NCBI RefSeq assembly: GCF_901000735.1
Contig: NC_081546.1
Location: 24,926,529-24,990,528 of the forward strand
Direction: 5' to 3'
From: Corylus avellana
Lineage: Eukaryota; Streptophyta; Magnoliopsida; Fagales; Betulaceae
DNA: 64,000 nucleotides
Both the position numbers and the translations under genes were made by a program. Positions 11,686 through 24,968 of this stretch are shown piece after piece. The notes under the pieces were generated by a model. It made no database searches. It saw only the letters and a program-made list of their open reading frames with translations, and was not told where the DNA came from. Position 1 is the stretch's first letter, and each line of letters begins with the position of its first letter.

Positions 11686-13561
11686 ACATATTTGATATGC
11701 GGGGGAGGGGTATTTGTAAAAGAAAGAAGCACTGAGATAGATGGCAGAGATTTTCTGATCCATTAAGAGATCTTCAAAGATCCCAACTCCATATAAAATC
11801 ACTCAGAGACATTTTTCATTGCTGGGTTGTGGAGTTGAGAGAAGTGCAAAATCAAGGCGATGATGAAGTATAAACAGGTGGGGTTTGGGGGAGGGGTTAG
11901 CAAGTGAGATGAAAAAAAAAGAAAAGGTGCAAAAATCTAGTGGGATCTTTTAATGCAACCTTTTCACATTAATTTATTTTAAAAAATTCTTTTTTTTTTT
12001 TTTTAAAGAAAGGGTTATCTTTATGGGTATGTGGAGGTAGGTGTTGTCGATGAATGGGGACCACAAAGTGATGCTAATGGAGATGACAGTAGATGGCTGT
12101 GTGAAGAAGAGGCAGATGGGAGAAAGGGAACACTGAGAGAGGAGAGAAAATTACGTGCAGCAGCTACAACCATGAAATATGTATTCCCTTTCGCACAACA
12201 CAGATGAGACTGTGTCTCTCTGCATGTAAGACAACAAAACCTGCCCTACCATCACCACTCTCAAACAACAACAGCAGTTAATTTTTTTTGCTTTCTTTTT
12301 TCTTCTGGGTCTCCTGCAACTTCAAGAATCAGTTACTTCCCTGAAACCCATACCCCTCCCCACAAATGTCAGAGTCCATGTGTGTTTAGATCGATATGTT
12401 GTTGCCATGAAAGCTATGTGTCATGCAAACAACAGAGCCAAAATTATATGAAATAAATAATTAAATAAATATGAAAATACCTTTTTCGAATTTAGCATCC
12501 AAGTTGGGGGAGACCCCACCAGGATTGTTGTAGCAACAGAAATGGACAACCTTTTATCATGGGATGTGGTGATGCCATTCACTTTTACCCACGTCAATCA
12601 GAAAATCATATTACCCCTCACACCAAAGCAAGTTGTAGTGGAGATTGGAGAAATACAATACCAAAATGCAAGTTTGGGGGGAAAAAAGTATTTGCAACAA
12701 TGACAAGACCTGTCAGAATTTTTTCTGTTAATGAAGATTATACTACTCCCCTTGAAACACGAACAAATTCCCAGATTCCATCCCCCTCACCAATGCTTCT
12801 CCCCCCCTTTCCTGAAAAAGGTAGATGCTCAATCTCCACGACTTATAGCAGAGATATAGATAGATACCCATAAATCTCTCTCTCTCTCTCTCTCCAACAC
12901 CACACATACTAGTGAATTACTAGAAGCTGTCTAACGTGCCGGATGTACAGCAAATAACTATAATCTTTGATATAATTCAGACTTGTAATAAAAGCTATAA
13001 TACAATACCCCTGGCAGTAAGGCAGTAGAATATCTTTTCTTATTTAACACCAATGATGATGACAAGCTAGTTTGGCAATGAAATTTTCATGTGTTCATTC
13101 AAAATCTTTATAGAGTCATATCTGAGCAAGAAGTACCCAAGGGGAATTGTGTTTGTTTTCAAATGCTTCACAGGGCTGAGTAGCAAGCATTGATGGGAGC
13201 ATTCAAGGCAAAAAACAGACTTCCATTGATACTGATAAGTGCAATGAACACGGGAATTTATTCCAAGGTTCAGATGCAGACAAAAATAAAAGAAAAGGAA
13301 AAAGAAAATGATAAATAAAACCTGCCATAGAAATCATTCCAGCTTTCCGCAAAAAAAAGCCAGAGCATAAAAGATGTGTACATCAGGGTTTCAATCAGCA
13401 TAATTCATATATTCAATGTTGGCCACCAAGCACACTTCATATTCATACAACAAAAATCATGTACAAAATGCATGATATTCCAATAGATCATCACCGGACA
13501 AACCATCAACGCACAATAAGCCCCGAAAGAAAATTTTATTTTCTTGAGGAATAATTCCCGA

Positions 13562-13890
13562 TTAAGGGCAACTTATCTTGGTTTGAAAGGAACTAGTCTT
13601 GAGAGTAACTTTGGAATCCAGAGCTGAGGCTTCAACTACTTTTCTCTGGCAATTAGCCATAAAGCAATGTTTCAATGAAGTGGGACTGATTTTTGGTGAA
13701 GAAATTCTCCACTGATTTGGAACTAACCTGTCTCACACAGCATTTGATGACAGCTTTCGAGCATGTCTGAGAAATTATTACTTCAAAACTGGCTTGCTTT
13801 CCACCGTTAATTATATATGTAGTAGAATGTTCACCAGTGCCTGTCGTAAATGGAGACCCCACGCCTTCAGTCCGCACCTTCCTCACTACT
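13562..13890 (-). CDS. 3'-terminal exons of an unidentified gene
   Basis: Two candidate exons fit together. The upstream one, 13728-13890, follows a tttag acceptor and ends at a consensus donor (acag|gttagt). It contributes 54 codons beginning VVRKVRTEGVGSPF and containing GEHSTTYIINGG and CSKAVIKCCVRQ. The second, 13562-13645, follows a ttgccag acceptor, continues in phase 0 with RKVVEASALD and stops with TAA after 27 codons. Phases agree, giving an 81-residue C-terminus. I do not recognise the family. No first exon is visible in the 370 bp up to the SUT4 stop codon, so it may be an exon relic, an alternative 3' part of the SUT4 transcript, or the end of a gene whose 5' part lies inside the long SUT4 intron. 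Confidence 0.4.
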
Positions 13891-14258
13891 CTAAACAGGA
13901 TTTATGATTCAGTCAGACTGTCACAGGGTCTCATTGAGTTATAAATGAGAAACAGTTCTCAAAGCCTCCAATACTACGAAAAAAAATTAGAATAATAGGT
14001 CTTGGAAAACTTATTGTCCACTCTCAGTTGCTATTTCAACAACCAATGAGAAGAAACTTTAGGCCATTCGGTTATTTGAATATCTTAAAAAGATGAAAAG
14101 AAATATCAAGGAAAACTGAATGAAAGGGAAAAAAAGAAGAAAAAGAAAAGAAAGAAAGATTCCTGGACAAATGAATTTCAAACAATTAATTGTATTAAAT
14201 AGATGGAATGAACAATATCTATTTTACAAATTCTGGCTAGTGGTTACAACAAGATACC

Positions 14259-17200
14259 TCATGTGAGGCCTCTGGGCTTCTGAGGACCAGATCGTGGAAT
14301 AGCTAAGATGGCTACAAGTCCACTAGCAAAGGCTGCAACTGCTGCCACAGCAAAGGCTGGAGCATTTCCCCCACCAAATAGCTGATCCCATGGTCCACTT
14401 CCCAGGGACACCACAACCTGCTCTCAAACACGAGATTCATCACTTAAATGACTAAGAATTAGAACAAACAAAAGTGAATGACATGCTACCAAAATTATTT
14501 TTCCACATAATTTTTTTTCCCAGAATTACACGAGTCACTAGGAGACCAGGATATTAGACTAGGAATAAGCAGCAGGGATAAACAACAGTTAACAATTAGA
14601 GACCTAACAGCATGAATACTCTTCAGATTGGATAATAAATAAACTACATGCATGTTCTCATAATTATAGATGGTAATATCTCACAATTGGGAAAATTTGG
14701 GTGCAAGATTTCACTGCACACATTGTTTTTCAATAGCTAACAGAAACATGTAAATCAATTATTTTTCTCCCTCCGTGTGATGCTTAAGTGAGGTCACACT
14801 TTGATGTCCGGCAAATGGCCTGCATCTTCAAAATGCCAATAGCACTGACTCTTTTTTATCTTAGATGAATATTACAGCTGGAAGTATTTTGTATATTGGC
14901 ATTGGTCAAGCTAATTGCTGTAAACATGCTTCTAGATAACAATTAAGCGAGGCAGCAAGTATGAAAGGGTGCAGATATTCTTATTGATATTTCAGGCATG
15001 TATTCAACATAAAAGTGGGCTTTCCTTCTACGTTATAAGAATGGTTTTAGATCTCCATAATTAAGATCACTTCTTTACTTATATATAAACATATAAGCCA
15101 AGCTTCAACAGAACTCCAGCACCCCTGTTCTTCTGGATGTAAGATAAGTCTGGGTTTAATATATTCTATTTAAATCAGAACACAAACATCATATGTTTGC
15201 AACTTATTTAGAATTAATACCAGAAGGATCACTGTTAAAATATATGTTGGCCTCTGATTTCAGTAACTTATAGTGGTGAGCATGCCCCTGATAATTTGTT
15301 AAGCTCTGAATATAATGAAGTTCTTTATTGGATATGGAACAGATCAGGGTTCAGAAACAACAACATAGCCTTTGCATGAAAAGGGGTGTCAGATTTCGTG
15401 AAAATAAACTAGAACAAACTTGTGAGTGCCCAATATAGTATCCTACAATTCATGCAACAAATGTTATATTATATTTTAATGATACTCACTCTTCTGGGGA
15501 AGTCTTATAAAAACCATAATCCAGCCTCGCTTCTCCCAAAAATCCACATGGTTAACTACTTTGGTACTCACATTTTAACTCTCTAATGAATGAAAGCTGT
15601 TTTCTGTAGACAATATATCTTTGGTGACTGCAACCCTTATATTTTCAACTAGAGTCTCAGAAAAAGAATATCAGTCCTTTTAGCAAAACATTCACTTGTC
15701 CACTGATGAAAAAGATACAATAAGTTGTGAAAATGAATGTTCAAAATTAAAAGATAATTAACCTTTCTTTTTTCTTTCTTTAATAACATATTAAGGGTAA
15801 AACTACAATTCTCCCCTTAATAGATTTCAGAACAAAACAAAACATATAACCACCCTACCTACAAACCTGGAGAAATATAAGTACTTTGACTCAAGGGGCC
15901 TAAATTTATAATGCCATTAAAGGAATAAGCCGAAATGACACATCCACCCAACTCAGCACCATAAAATCAATAAATTAAAGCAGAGAGAGAGAGAGACTAT
16001 CATTCTCCACCATAGCCTGCGCACCATTATCCCCCCTCTACCACTACACTATCCTTCTCCTTCAAAAAAAATGTCCAAAACAAATAGCTAATCCCTCATC
16101 TCAATCTTACTTCTGTAGTCATTATCCACCCACAGTCTCCACATAGCCACCACAATGCTCCAACAATCCTAGGAAACACCACCATCACAAATAGGGCTGT
16201 AAATGAACTAGTTTGCTCACAAGTTTGCCTGGGATCAACTCATATAAGTTCAACTCAAGCTCGGTTCATTTAATATATGAGTTATTAGTGAACACAAAAT
16301 TACGTTCGATAATTAAACGACCCGCATAAACTTGGCTCGACTCAATTAATGTTTGTGAACATAGCTTGTATAAGCTCGGCTTTACTCGTTAGCTTGTTCT
16401 TATATCGCGCGCGCACACACATATATATATATATTAACAATTTAACATACAAACTAGTTGGTTAATATATGATATATACTAACTAAATCAGTATGAAAAA
16501 GAACAAGCAAAATGCAAGGCACTAAATTAAGACCTCTGTTAGCAAATACAAGACACCAAATTAAGGATGGACCAAAAATTCAGTGTTAATGTTATGAAAA
16601 ATGCCCAAATGATTGATTTGCCCATTGGACAGAATACATATAAGACTAGAAAATAAAACCAATTGGCAGGCAACAAAATTCTATTTTTACCCATTACTTG
16701 ATTGAGAAAATTGATGTTCCATTTATTATTTGCTAGTCTTCACAAGAACTTAGTAAACACAATATAAACAAATCTTACGTACATGTAATAACCTTAAAAT
16801 TTGAAATTGCTAAGTGAATATGTGCTAGACCAAATGACTGGATTGGAAGAAATATCAACAAATGTGTTACTTCCAACACGAGATGGAGAGAAACCAGCAG
16901 ACAATGAGGCACCAGAAGATGCAAACCAGCCATCTCATTTTGCCCAACACTGAAAAGAACAAGCACAATTCCCACACACTCTGTCTATAAAAAGGGTGCC
17001 ACATTCTCTTAAAGCTCACGCTGAGGTGCACTCTACGCGCCATTAGTCGTGGAGTTTAAATGAGCCAAAAGAAAATTTTGGTCTCTTTTTCTTAACCATT
17101 AACTATGCTTATTTTTTCAGGGGCGGAGGCTGACTTATAAAAAATTAAAAATTTATTTACTTAAAAAAAAAAAAAGAAAAAAAAAAAGAGGGAGAGAGAT

Positions 17201-20200
17201 AAGTAGTCGTGCAACCACCTCTGATCTGTGACTCTGTGAGGGTGGCTGCGCGGCCAACCCCCATCTGGTTAGGGTGGCCACATGGCCAACTCCTGCTGTG
17301 GTAGTCATGTAACCACCTTTGTTCTGTTCGGGTAGCCACATGGCCACCTTGTCTTCTCCTTTAGGAACGGTAATGTGGTCAGCTCTCAGGTGTCAAGCTG
17401 AGGTGGCATAGTTGTACATGTGGCAAAATTTGATTGGTCTTATATGGCTTTATATAGATGTGGTAAAAATTTTGTTAAGTTTTTAAATGGTAGATGGACA
17501 GAGGTATCAAATAGATAAATTTGGAAAGTAAATGTATCACTTTTGTTACTTTTTAAAACCCAAATACCTTTTTGATAAAGAGTGAAACCACAAGTATCAA
17601 TTATGCATTAAAACTTTTGTTTTTTGAAAAATGTTTCATTTTGTAACTTTTGTTTTTTGAAAAATGTTGTGTTTTGTTTGTTGAAAAATGTTTCATTTCG
17701 TAACTTTTTTTTTTGACAACTGTGTTTTTTGTGTTTGAAAATAGAAAGACTTTCCAAAAATGTTTTTGACAAGTAAATTTTCAAAAATGTTAGCGAACAT
17801 CCTCACTTTTTTCATAACCCACTACTCTAGATGCATAACCACCATGCCAAAATAAATGACTGCTGCAATTAAATAGGGCTTTCATGGTGTTTTGCCCACA
17901 AGCTTTAAGAATTAATTTTTAGTATTTGGAGTTTATGATTAAATCCATTCTTTCAATATTCATTTTTTTCCAGATTTTATCTATAAAGATCCTAGGAAGA
18001 TTTCGGAAAATGTCTACTGGATTTCTTGTTTTTGATTATCGATGCTTTATTCTAATGGATTTTTTCTTTGCTTTTGGCTAAGGAGTTGGGGTACACAGTG
18101 AAGACCGCAGGGAACAAACTCATAGGTGGCTCACCAGAGGGAAAAAGGTTTTTTATTTTTGGGAGGGGCGGACGGAAAAGATCTCAGAACATCCAAACCA
18201 AAAGCTGGAGTCATTAGGTAGAGAGGCCAATTATTAGATATAAAACCACACCTAACCAATATGGGACTCACAAACATCCTTTATCACATTTAGTGAGCCA
18301 GAAATTTTTTCAATGAAAGCCAAGACAAGATATTAATATGAGAAATCCTTTAATAAAACTTTTATTACTTATCAAAAAAAGAGAAATCCTAAGATGAATA
18401 ATGATCAAGAGGCAAAGCAATATATCCCAAGTTTCATGTCTATGTCGCGTAAGTATAAAATTAATGAGTACTATATGCGATCCCATAAATTATTAAATAA
18501 CTATAGTAGTTCCAAGTTTATAAATTGCTCAACAAGCTAATTACATATCTATTAATTTTGAAAGAGGATTTAAGAACAAAAAAACATAACTTAAGAGATG
18601 GGGTTGTAATGTGGAGAGGGATTATATTTATATTTCGACGAGTCACCAACCAAACCAACACATGCACACAAAAAGGAGAGGCTATGGACAAAACCCCAGA
18701 AGAGCCCATGTGTAAACCCACTCCTCTCCCCCCCTCCCCACAAAAAAACAAAAAAAAATGTAAGTATAGATAGGCCTGATTTGTGGAGTCCAAGAACAAT
18801 CAAATAAATCAGGCTCTTACAACATGTTGAAGCATTGATCTCAAAAGCTTTACACTATCAAAAAGTGGGTCAACAATATATATCAAGCACCTACTCATTT
18901 ACCCCCCTCTCCCCCTAACGTGCAAGCCTGCTCATTAATTGAAGACTAAGGCCTTGCACATGCAGAAGGAAAAAAAAAGACTGTTTCTAGGATAACTGAA
19001 CTTCACAAACACGACTCCAATAATACATTAGCTACTATCTACCTTGAAAGTATATAGTAGAGTGCTTTTGGCCTCACAATTTCGTAGGCCAAAAGAACAT
19101 TTTTAAACAAAATCGCGGAAAGTGTCCTTTTTTAGAGTGTATTTGAAAAAAAAAATGGCAGTTTGAAAACGTGAAAAAATCCATGTTTTCAAAATGTAGG
19201 TAAGAGTTGCTTTTTTTAAAAAAAAAAAATACATGATTTTAAAGGCTGATTTTAAAAATACATGATTTTATACATGATTTTAATTGTGTTTTTAAAAATC
19301 GCGTTTTCATTTTGAAATTGTTATTTTTTCAAACCACTAAACCAAACGGACACTAAAGCTTAAGAAATTAGGAAGTAGGCCAACAATGTATATCAAACTC
19401 ACAAAACATACCAACACTAACATTCTCCCCCTCTTGTAAACCACCTAATAACACTTAATTTCTAATCCACCGAATCAATTCTGAGCCTTGCATGTGCATA
19501 AGTAAAAGAAACTAAACAAAATGAGGTCACCGTGAAATGAACCAAGTAACTTTTAACCTAATAAGGATAGGATACCATGACAGAACCACCAATCCCAAAA
19601 GCTTAATTTACCATAAAGTAAGCAATCAATGTACATCAAGCACCCATACAAAAAAAACTTCTCAAATGTGGGATAACTATGTGTATCAAACACACAACAC
19701 ACTAATTCTAACAACCCCATTCAATTCAAACCTTGAACCTTAGTGTGAGAGAGAAAATATCAACCACCAAGTCACTCACGGAAAAGATTTTGCTTCTCAC
19801 TTTGAGATTCAAATTTTGAATGCAATGGAGGTTTCAGAGATTCAAATTGAATCTCAATAGACAATCAAAGGTTGGACAACATGTTAGTTATCGGTCATCC
19901 CAAAAACTTGGTATAAAACAACATCTATCATGAATATGAATTGATTACCATTTAGTATTAGTGCCAGATATGCACATAGAATAAAGGAATGAAAGGGCAG
20001 CCATACCTGTGGGATCACTATTGCCAGATTCAGGACACCCATTGATAATCCTGCAAGAACCCAACCATTTAGATAAGCAGCCCAACAGCCAACATCTCCC
20101 AGAAATTTTTTGAAACTATAAATTGCCCACCTTGGCCAAGCCCCAAAGACTCAATACGTGAGGATATCAAGGCATATGGAACGCTGTAAGTGATCTGCAA

Positions 20201-22785
20201 TAAAAATTGTAAAAATCAATGCATAAACTGAGCTCTTGCATAATACATACAAGTGTCATCCTCATGTTAGCTATATATGCGGCAGTTCTAACTGATCACA
20301 TAGGCAAAAAGAAAAGAATGTTATCCCAAAACGCAATATTCGGTCTGAAGGCCCTGCTCCAGAAAATTTTACATAATTCTTCTTTGATGCCCCAACAATA
20401 AGGATATACTGGAAGGATCATATCGGTCATGTTTTAGCTGAAGAATACAACAACTTAGTATTAAGGCCCTCTGCATGCGTTAGGCCACAACAGCATAAAT
20501 TCATAATGCACATAAAATAGAAGTTTGACTCCTATTATCCCTTAATTTGAGTATGACTGAGTAGGAGAAAAAAAAAATAGAAAACTGTTATTCCTTTTAG
20601 AGGAGAGAACTGCATGACTTACTGCCAAAGGAACTCCGAGAATTGCAAAAATCAGCAATGCAGCAATTACAATGCCATCTGGAGGTAGTTCATGGCCTGC
20701 ATAGCCCAAACTCTTCGCCACAAAGGTAATTACTAGCATTCCAAGAAAGCAGAGAGCCATGAGGATATTTGAAACCCCCCACACAAAACCGGCCCCCAAC
20801 TTACTGCACAACTTCTCCATGAGCACTGAAGTTATTCCAAGAACAACTGAATTCAACATCAGACCAAAGGCACCCATTCTAACTCCAGTACTATAATTCT
20901 GCCCTTCGTTAGGCTTGCCACCATAAATCTCTCTACCCATCCAATCAGTATCAAAAAGAAGAAATGGAAACCATCCAATCCAGGTCAAAGCAGTAACAAA
21001 CAGGATTACCCATATAGACCCTGAAAAATAACTAAAAGTCCCAAACAGTTCCCAAAGAAAGGCTTCTTGAGCATGACCTGAAGTTCCTGGCCCATCTTCG
21101 GCAGAGGGTGTGGACCTCACACTCGAACCAAGAGGCACTTCCTGAGCTGCTGATATGCTTACATATGTAGTAATTGCAATGAACACAATGTCGATAAGGA
21201 AAGCAGACTTGAGATTTGCACAGTTTGCATTGCATGCAGTGGTATGAGTAAATGGAAAAATTTTGAACCAGCCACTATATGATCCAGTGGCGAAGCCAAG
21301 AACATTGCCAACAGCCATAAACAAAGAGAAATATGCATTTGCCACTCGATTCCTTCGATGATCCTTTCCTAGCATGACAGATATTTAGCACAAGACATAT
21401 GTCAACTAGTAGTTTGTTTGCAGAAGTATTTATATTCTGACAAAATTTAATATTTTTCATATGTTTCACATGCAGGTGTAGGTACAAAGTAGTAACTGGT
21501 GTTTCTCAAAAGAATGAACCATGTTCCACATGCCATTATCTTTCTAATTTGGGAATATTTTTTACACAAAAAAACATTTAAGAAGAATAGGTTCTATTAT
21601 ATCTCACTAAGTTTCTCATACAGAATTTTCGGCAATACTTATCTTCATGTCTTTCTCTCCTTTCTCAATAGTCAATTTTCATTTTGACGAAATAGGCAGT
21701 GCTCTATAGTCTGCTGGGTAGATTGCAAGAATAATCTGTGGCAAAAAACTTAGGATGTGGATTTTATGCAGAATTCAATAGCGAAGCTGAGTATAACTGT
21801 AACCCGTCCATGGCTTTTACATCATTCAATGAGCTCCAATCCAATTTGCTACAATTTTGATTGAATTGAGTACTAGTTCATTTGATTTTCATGCCCACCA
21901 TCAACATGTGAAACATTCAGGGTTTCTTCCACCGTACTAATTAATGGTCGACAAAGTTGATTGAAGCAAATTGTTAGTACTTCTAGTTCCACAAAAGATA
22001 TCATTAACTGATAAATCCTAGTCCATTTAAATGCTAAGACAGTAAAATATATCAACAACTAACAATTAATAAATAAATAACGACCAAAATTAACATTTCA
22101 AAGACAGAATCCTGTATTCAACAGTTTCTTTTTTTTATCAGAATAAACTAGTTCGAAGGACACTAATAAATTAACGAACACTAACAAATTGGCACATTGC
22201 TTTGGAGGGCCGAATCAGATTTGATTTGCCATTGAAGAATCTAGCAACGCTTAAATAAAATGGAAAAATATAAAATAGCAGAAAAGGCAATGGAGGATTA
22301 CCAGTGAGATCGGCGAGCAGAGCTCTACAAGGACCCTGAGTCATGTTATTGGCCACATCCAGAATCCAAAAGCCGAACACGAACGCAGCCACGGCCCTGG
22401 GCCTGAACGAGCCGCGGTCGCCGAGGAGCCACCCGATGTCCGCCGAGTGTCCGATAATCAGGACGGAGACGGCGATCAACACCGCCCCGGCGAGTATGAA
22501 CGGCCTCCGGCGGCCAAACCGGCTGGTGGAGCGGTCGCTCATGTGGCCCACCAGTGGCTGCACCAGGAGCCCCGACAGCGGCCCGCAGAGCCATATCACG
22601 CTGGCCCATGCGTGCGGGATCCCCAGCTCCTGCACGTACGGCGTCAGCAGCGACAGCTGCAGCGCCCACCCGAACTGAATCCCGCACGCCACCGAAGCCA
22701 CCCGCAGTAGCCGCCTCAACGGAACCTTAGGTTCGATCGTCGTCCGAAACCTGACACGGCGGCGCTCCGCCTCAGGGATCGCCAT
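14259..22785 (-). CDS. SUT4: Sucrose transporter, SUT4/SUC4 type (five exons)
   Basis: Proton-coupled sucrose symporter of the type III SUT4 clade. Characterised members act mainly at the tonoplast and release vacuolar sucrose. Exons (minus strand) are 22302-22785, 20623-21368, 20131-20194, 20007-20050 and 14259-14417. All introns are GT-AG and the phases agree, giving 498 residues, the usual length. Exon 1 (161 codons) encodes the cytosolic N-terminus and first membrane helices, with [34 protein letters not shown] (including the conserved His), and the [10 protein letters not shown] loop. The split Gly codon joins [20 protein letters not shown]. Exons 3 and 4 encode [19 protein letters not shown] and [14 protein letters not shown]. 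Exon 5 starts [11 protein letters not shown] and ends [11 protein letters not shown]. Twelve membrane segments are expected. Intron sizes are 933, 428, 80 and 5589 bp; the last is exceptional. Exon 1 is clearly GC-richer than its surroundings, giving long antisense frames that are shadows. It lies head to head with the RLK7-like locus. Confidence 0.96.
16192..16407. mobile_element. Remnant of a hAT-like non-autonomous element
   Basis: It begins tagggctgtaaatgaac, close to the tagggctggcaa end of the well-delimited 34505-35269 element. It continues with repeated agctcgg(t/c), acccgcata and cttggctcga words, and runs into a gcgcgcacacacatatat tract. No matching opposite end or 8-bp target duplication is found, so the right end is probably lost. 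It lies in the last intron of the sucrose transporter. Confidence 0.4.
17612..17701. repeat. 33-bp tandem repeat, about 2.7 copies
   Basis: The unit aacttttgttttttgaaaaa plus tgtttcattttgt (33 bp) repeats at 17612, 17645 and partly 17678, with small substitutions. Intronic; no function inferred. Confidence 0.7.
19130..19357. mobile_element. Foldback MITE-like element
   Basis: The right part reads, in reverse complement, gtccgtttggtttagtggtt, and the left part holds related tttgaaaacgtgaaaa sequence, giving an imperfect inverted repeat. A similar segment lies near 5180-5400 (atttggtttagtagttt). Ends and target duplication could not be fixed. Confidence 0.35.
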
Positions 22786-22818
22786 TTTCCTCCCTCCAAT
22801 TTTTGTTGTCTACTTCTT

Positions 22819-23001
22819 TCACTCTTTTCGATACGATTCTTTTAGCGATTCATAAATTTCGAATTCTTTCGCTCTAACCGCTTCATAAATTGTATTGAGA
22901 ATCGAATAGAAGAGCGGGAGACACACAGAATTGGCGGCTTCCGCCGAACTGCGCTCTGGCACACCTGCGAACGAGTGTGTGTGAAGCTTGTTTGTTATCA
23001 A
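22819..23001 (-). other. Possible upstream ORF in the SUT4 leader
   Basis: A 60-codon frame ends 34 bp before the sucrose transporter start codon. If transcription starts at either TATA-like site upstream (about 23127-23136, or the TATA run at 23166-23184), this frame would lie wholly within the 5' leader and could modulate translation. uORFs are known in some plant sugar-regulated genes, but the peptide resembles nothing I know. Chance is a real alternative. Confidence 0.25.
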
Positions 23002-24680
23002 CGAGAAACTGCCCTTATCTTACCATAGAATTTGCAGATAAAACCCATTTACTGCCAAAATTATAAATGGAAATAAGGGCAAACTTCGGTCTCATATTTT
23101 TATTCAATATTCTTCATGACCCAAATCATAAATATACCCCTCTACTGTAAAGCGACAAATCTGGTAATATATATATATATATAGTCCGACAACCTTTTTA
23201 ATTTTTTATTATCAAACAGACACGTAAGTAGTTGGCGTGTTACATTCTGTTTGGAAATGGTGTCGGGTTTTCTTTCAATCTCGCCGAGATTGTGGAGACC
23301 CTTTTTTTAACAAAAACAAAAAAAAATTTCTATGTTGTACAAAAATTTTAACTCAAATACGGTTTGAGTTTACGAAGAATAAGCATTTTTACAAAAGTAA
23401 CAAAAACAAAAAAAACATTTTATGAGGGTTTTTTTTAGTTGTCTCGATAACATGTCACATTTTTAATAAGTAATATTTTTCAATTGTTGTGATGTCTAAA
23501 ACCGGACAAAATTCCGTTATTTAAGAATTTATGATTTTTTCAGGGTATCCTGACCCTAGAACCAGTGGGCTCTAATGAGTCTCGTTCTAGATTTGAGGCC
23601 TCTTGTAATTTCAAGATATTTCTTATTGCTCAATTACAATGAATCTCAATTGGATTGTTTAACATTTGGGAAGATAATTTTGTACAAGAATTACAAATTT
23701 AACATAAAAGTTGATTTACGATTTGACCAAAATAATATTATATTATACATATTTCAACACGATTATTGAACCAAACACGAGTTTATCAAAAAATACAGAC
23801 TCTTAAGCTTTGGGTGTGGTTTTTCTTTTTGGTGTGGGGGATGTTTAGGAAAATGAAAGGTGGAAAAGTGGGAATGCTTATTGGACAAGTATGCCGAGGA
23901 TTGCTTCATTGTCGTTCTTAGTGGCATCTGTAGAACTGTTGGGATCACGTGTGTAAACGGTCTGTCGTGATTTGCACTGCTCATAATGAAAAAGCAAATT
24001 GCCAGAGCGCTTCTTTAAGTGTTCATGCATCGCCATCATGCATGTTCATGTTCATGGAATTATTATTATTAGATACCCATCATCATACCAAAACAAAGGG
24101 TAATGTCTAAGTAACTTTCTCGGTACTGTTAATCTTTCAATTCCACGCATGTTTATCACGTGCTAATTAGATCAAATATTAATTGAACATTACTTATCAG
24201 CAAATTAAATAAATGCAAATTCATTCCCATTGATAGTTTCATTTATGTGGAAGGAGAGTTCTTACTTAGCCATGAAAATGGAAATGATTCATTTTCTACA
24301 CCTGATATTTAATAGGAAAATGTTAGGTATTTCTTTGTTCTGTGTGGATATTATTTTTTTTTTAAATCGAATGAAAAAAAAAAGAAAAGAAATGCGTGTT
24401 ATATATCTTGGTTTTAAATGTATATTATTTTCTAAAAATCAAGTAGAGAAATAAGGGCCAATTTTTTTTTTCTTATAAAATAATATATACATAGGACCAA
24501 GAAAACATTAGGAGAACACATAATATTTCACTAGAGAAATAGGGGACCGGTGGGGCCAGTTTCTTTTTTTTTTTTTAGAAAAAAATAATATTCACATGGT
24601 ACGAGGAGAACACCTAGTATTTTCCTATTTAATATAATTGGGTTCTTCTTCCATCATTGCATTTTAAAAATTAATTATTA

Positions 24681-24968
24681 GGGGGGTGTTTGTTAAACAA
24701 AACCCCCCACCATGGCACTATTCATTTGTAAAAATAAAAAATAAAAAATAAATAATTATTGATATGGGAAAATGAAAAAGTGATATTAGAAAGCAGAAAA
24801 TTTTGTTTTGTAATGATTTTTTTATTTGAATAGTAATAAAAGGTAAATTATGTGATATAAAAAATGAATGATTTGATATAAAAATAAGAATGTTTTTTTT
24901 GAAAAAAAATGAAGTGAATAGTGTGGTAGAATGCGAGAGAATGGGGTAGGGTTTAACAAACAAGGCCT
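24681..24968. mobile_element. MITE-like element with tgtttgttaaac ends
   Basis: The left end carries gggtgtttgttaaac...cactattca. The right end, read in reverse complement, carries ccttgtttgttaaac...cactattca. This gives imperfect terminal inverted repeats of about 40 bp around an AT-rich core of about 290 bp. No clear target duplication; superfamily not assigned. Confidence 0.5.

Larger units (their letters stand above)
10664..13561. other. MATE upstream region and spacer, no gene recognised
   Basis: The first part is the MATE promoter side. An (AT)23 microsatellite lies at 11635-11682, and T-rich and ct-repeat tracts occur at about 10898 and 12875. A 104-codon plus-strand frame at 12559-12873 has no recognisable domain and no supporting splice sites; I do not call it a gene. 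12900-13550 is moderately AT-rich and could be 3' UTR of the minus-strand exons that follow. Confidence 0.5.
14418..20006 (-). other. 5.6-kb last intron of the sucrose transporter
   Basis: The intron lies between donor CAG|GTATGG and acceptor GCAG|GTTGTG. It holds a hAT-type end at 16192, a ccacc/ggtgg-rich repeat near 17190-17400, a 33-bp tandem repeat at 17612-17701, a foldback-type element near 19130-19357 and many A/T tracts. I see no exon-like frame with plausible splice sites, so expansion by insertions is the simplest explanation for its size. Confidence 0.75.

Noticed and set aside
12559..12873. 104-codon plus-strand frame
   Set aside because: No recognisable domain, ends in a ct microsatellite region, and no conserved partner in the window.
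22343..22710. Three overlapping 87-113 codon frames on both strands
   Set aside because: Alternative frames of the GC-rich first exon of the sucrose transporter.
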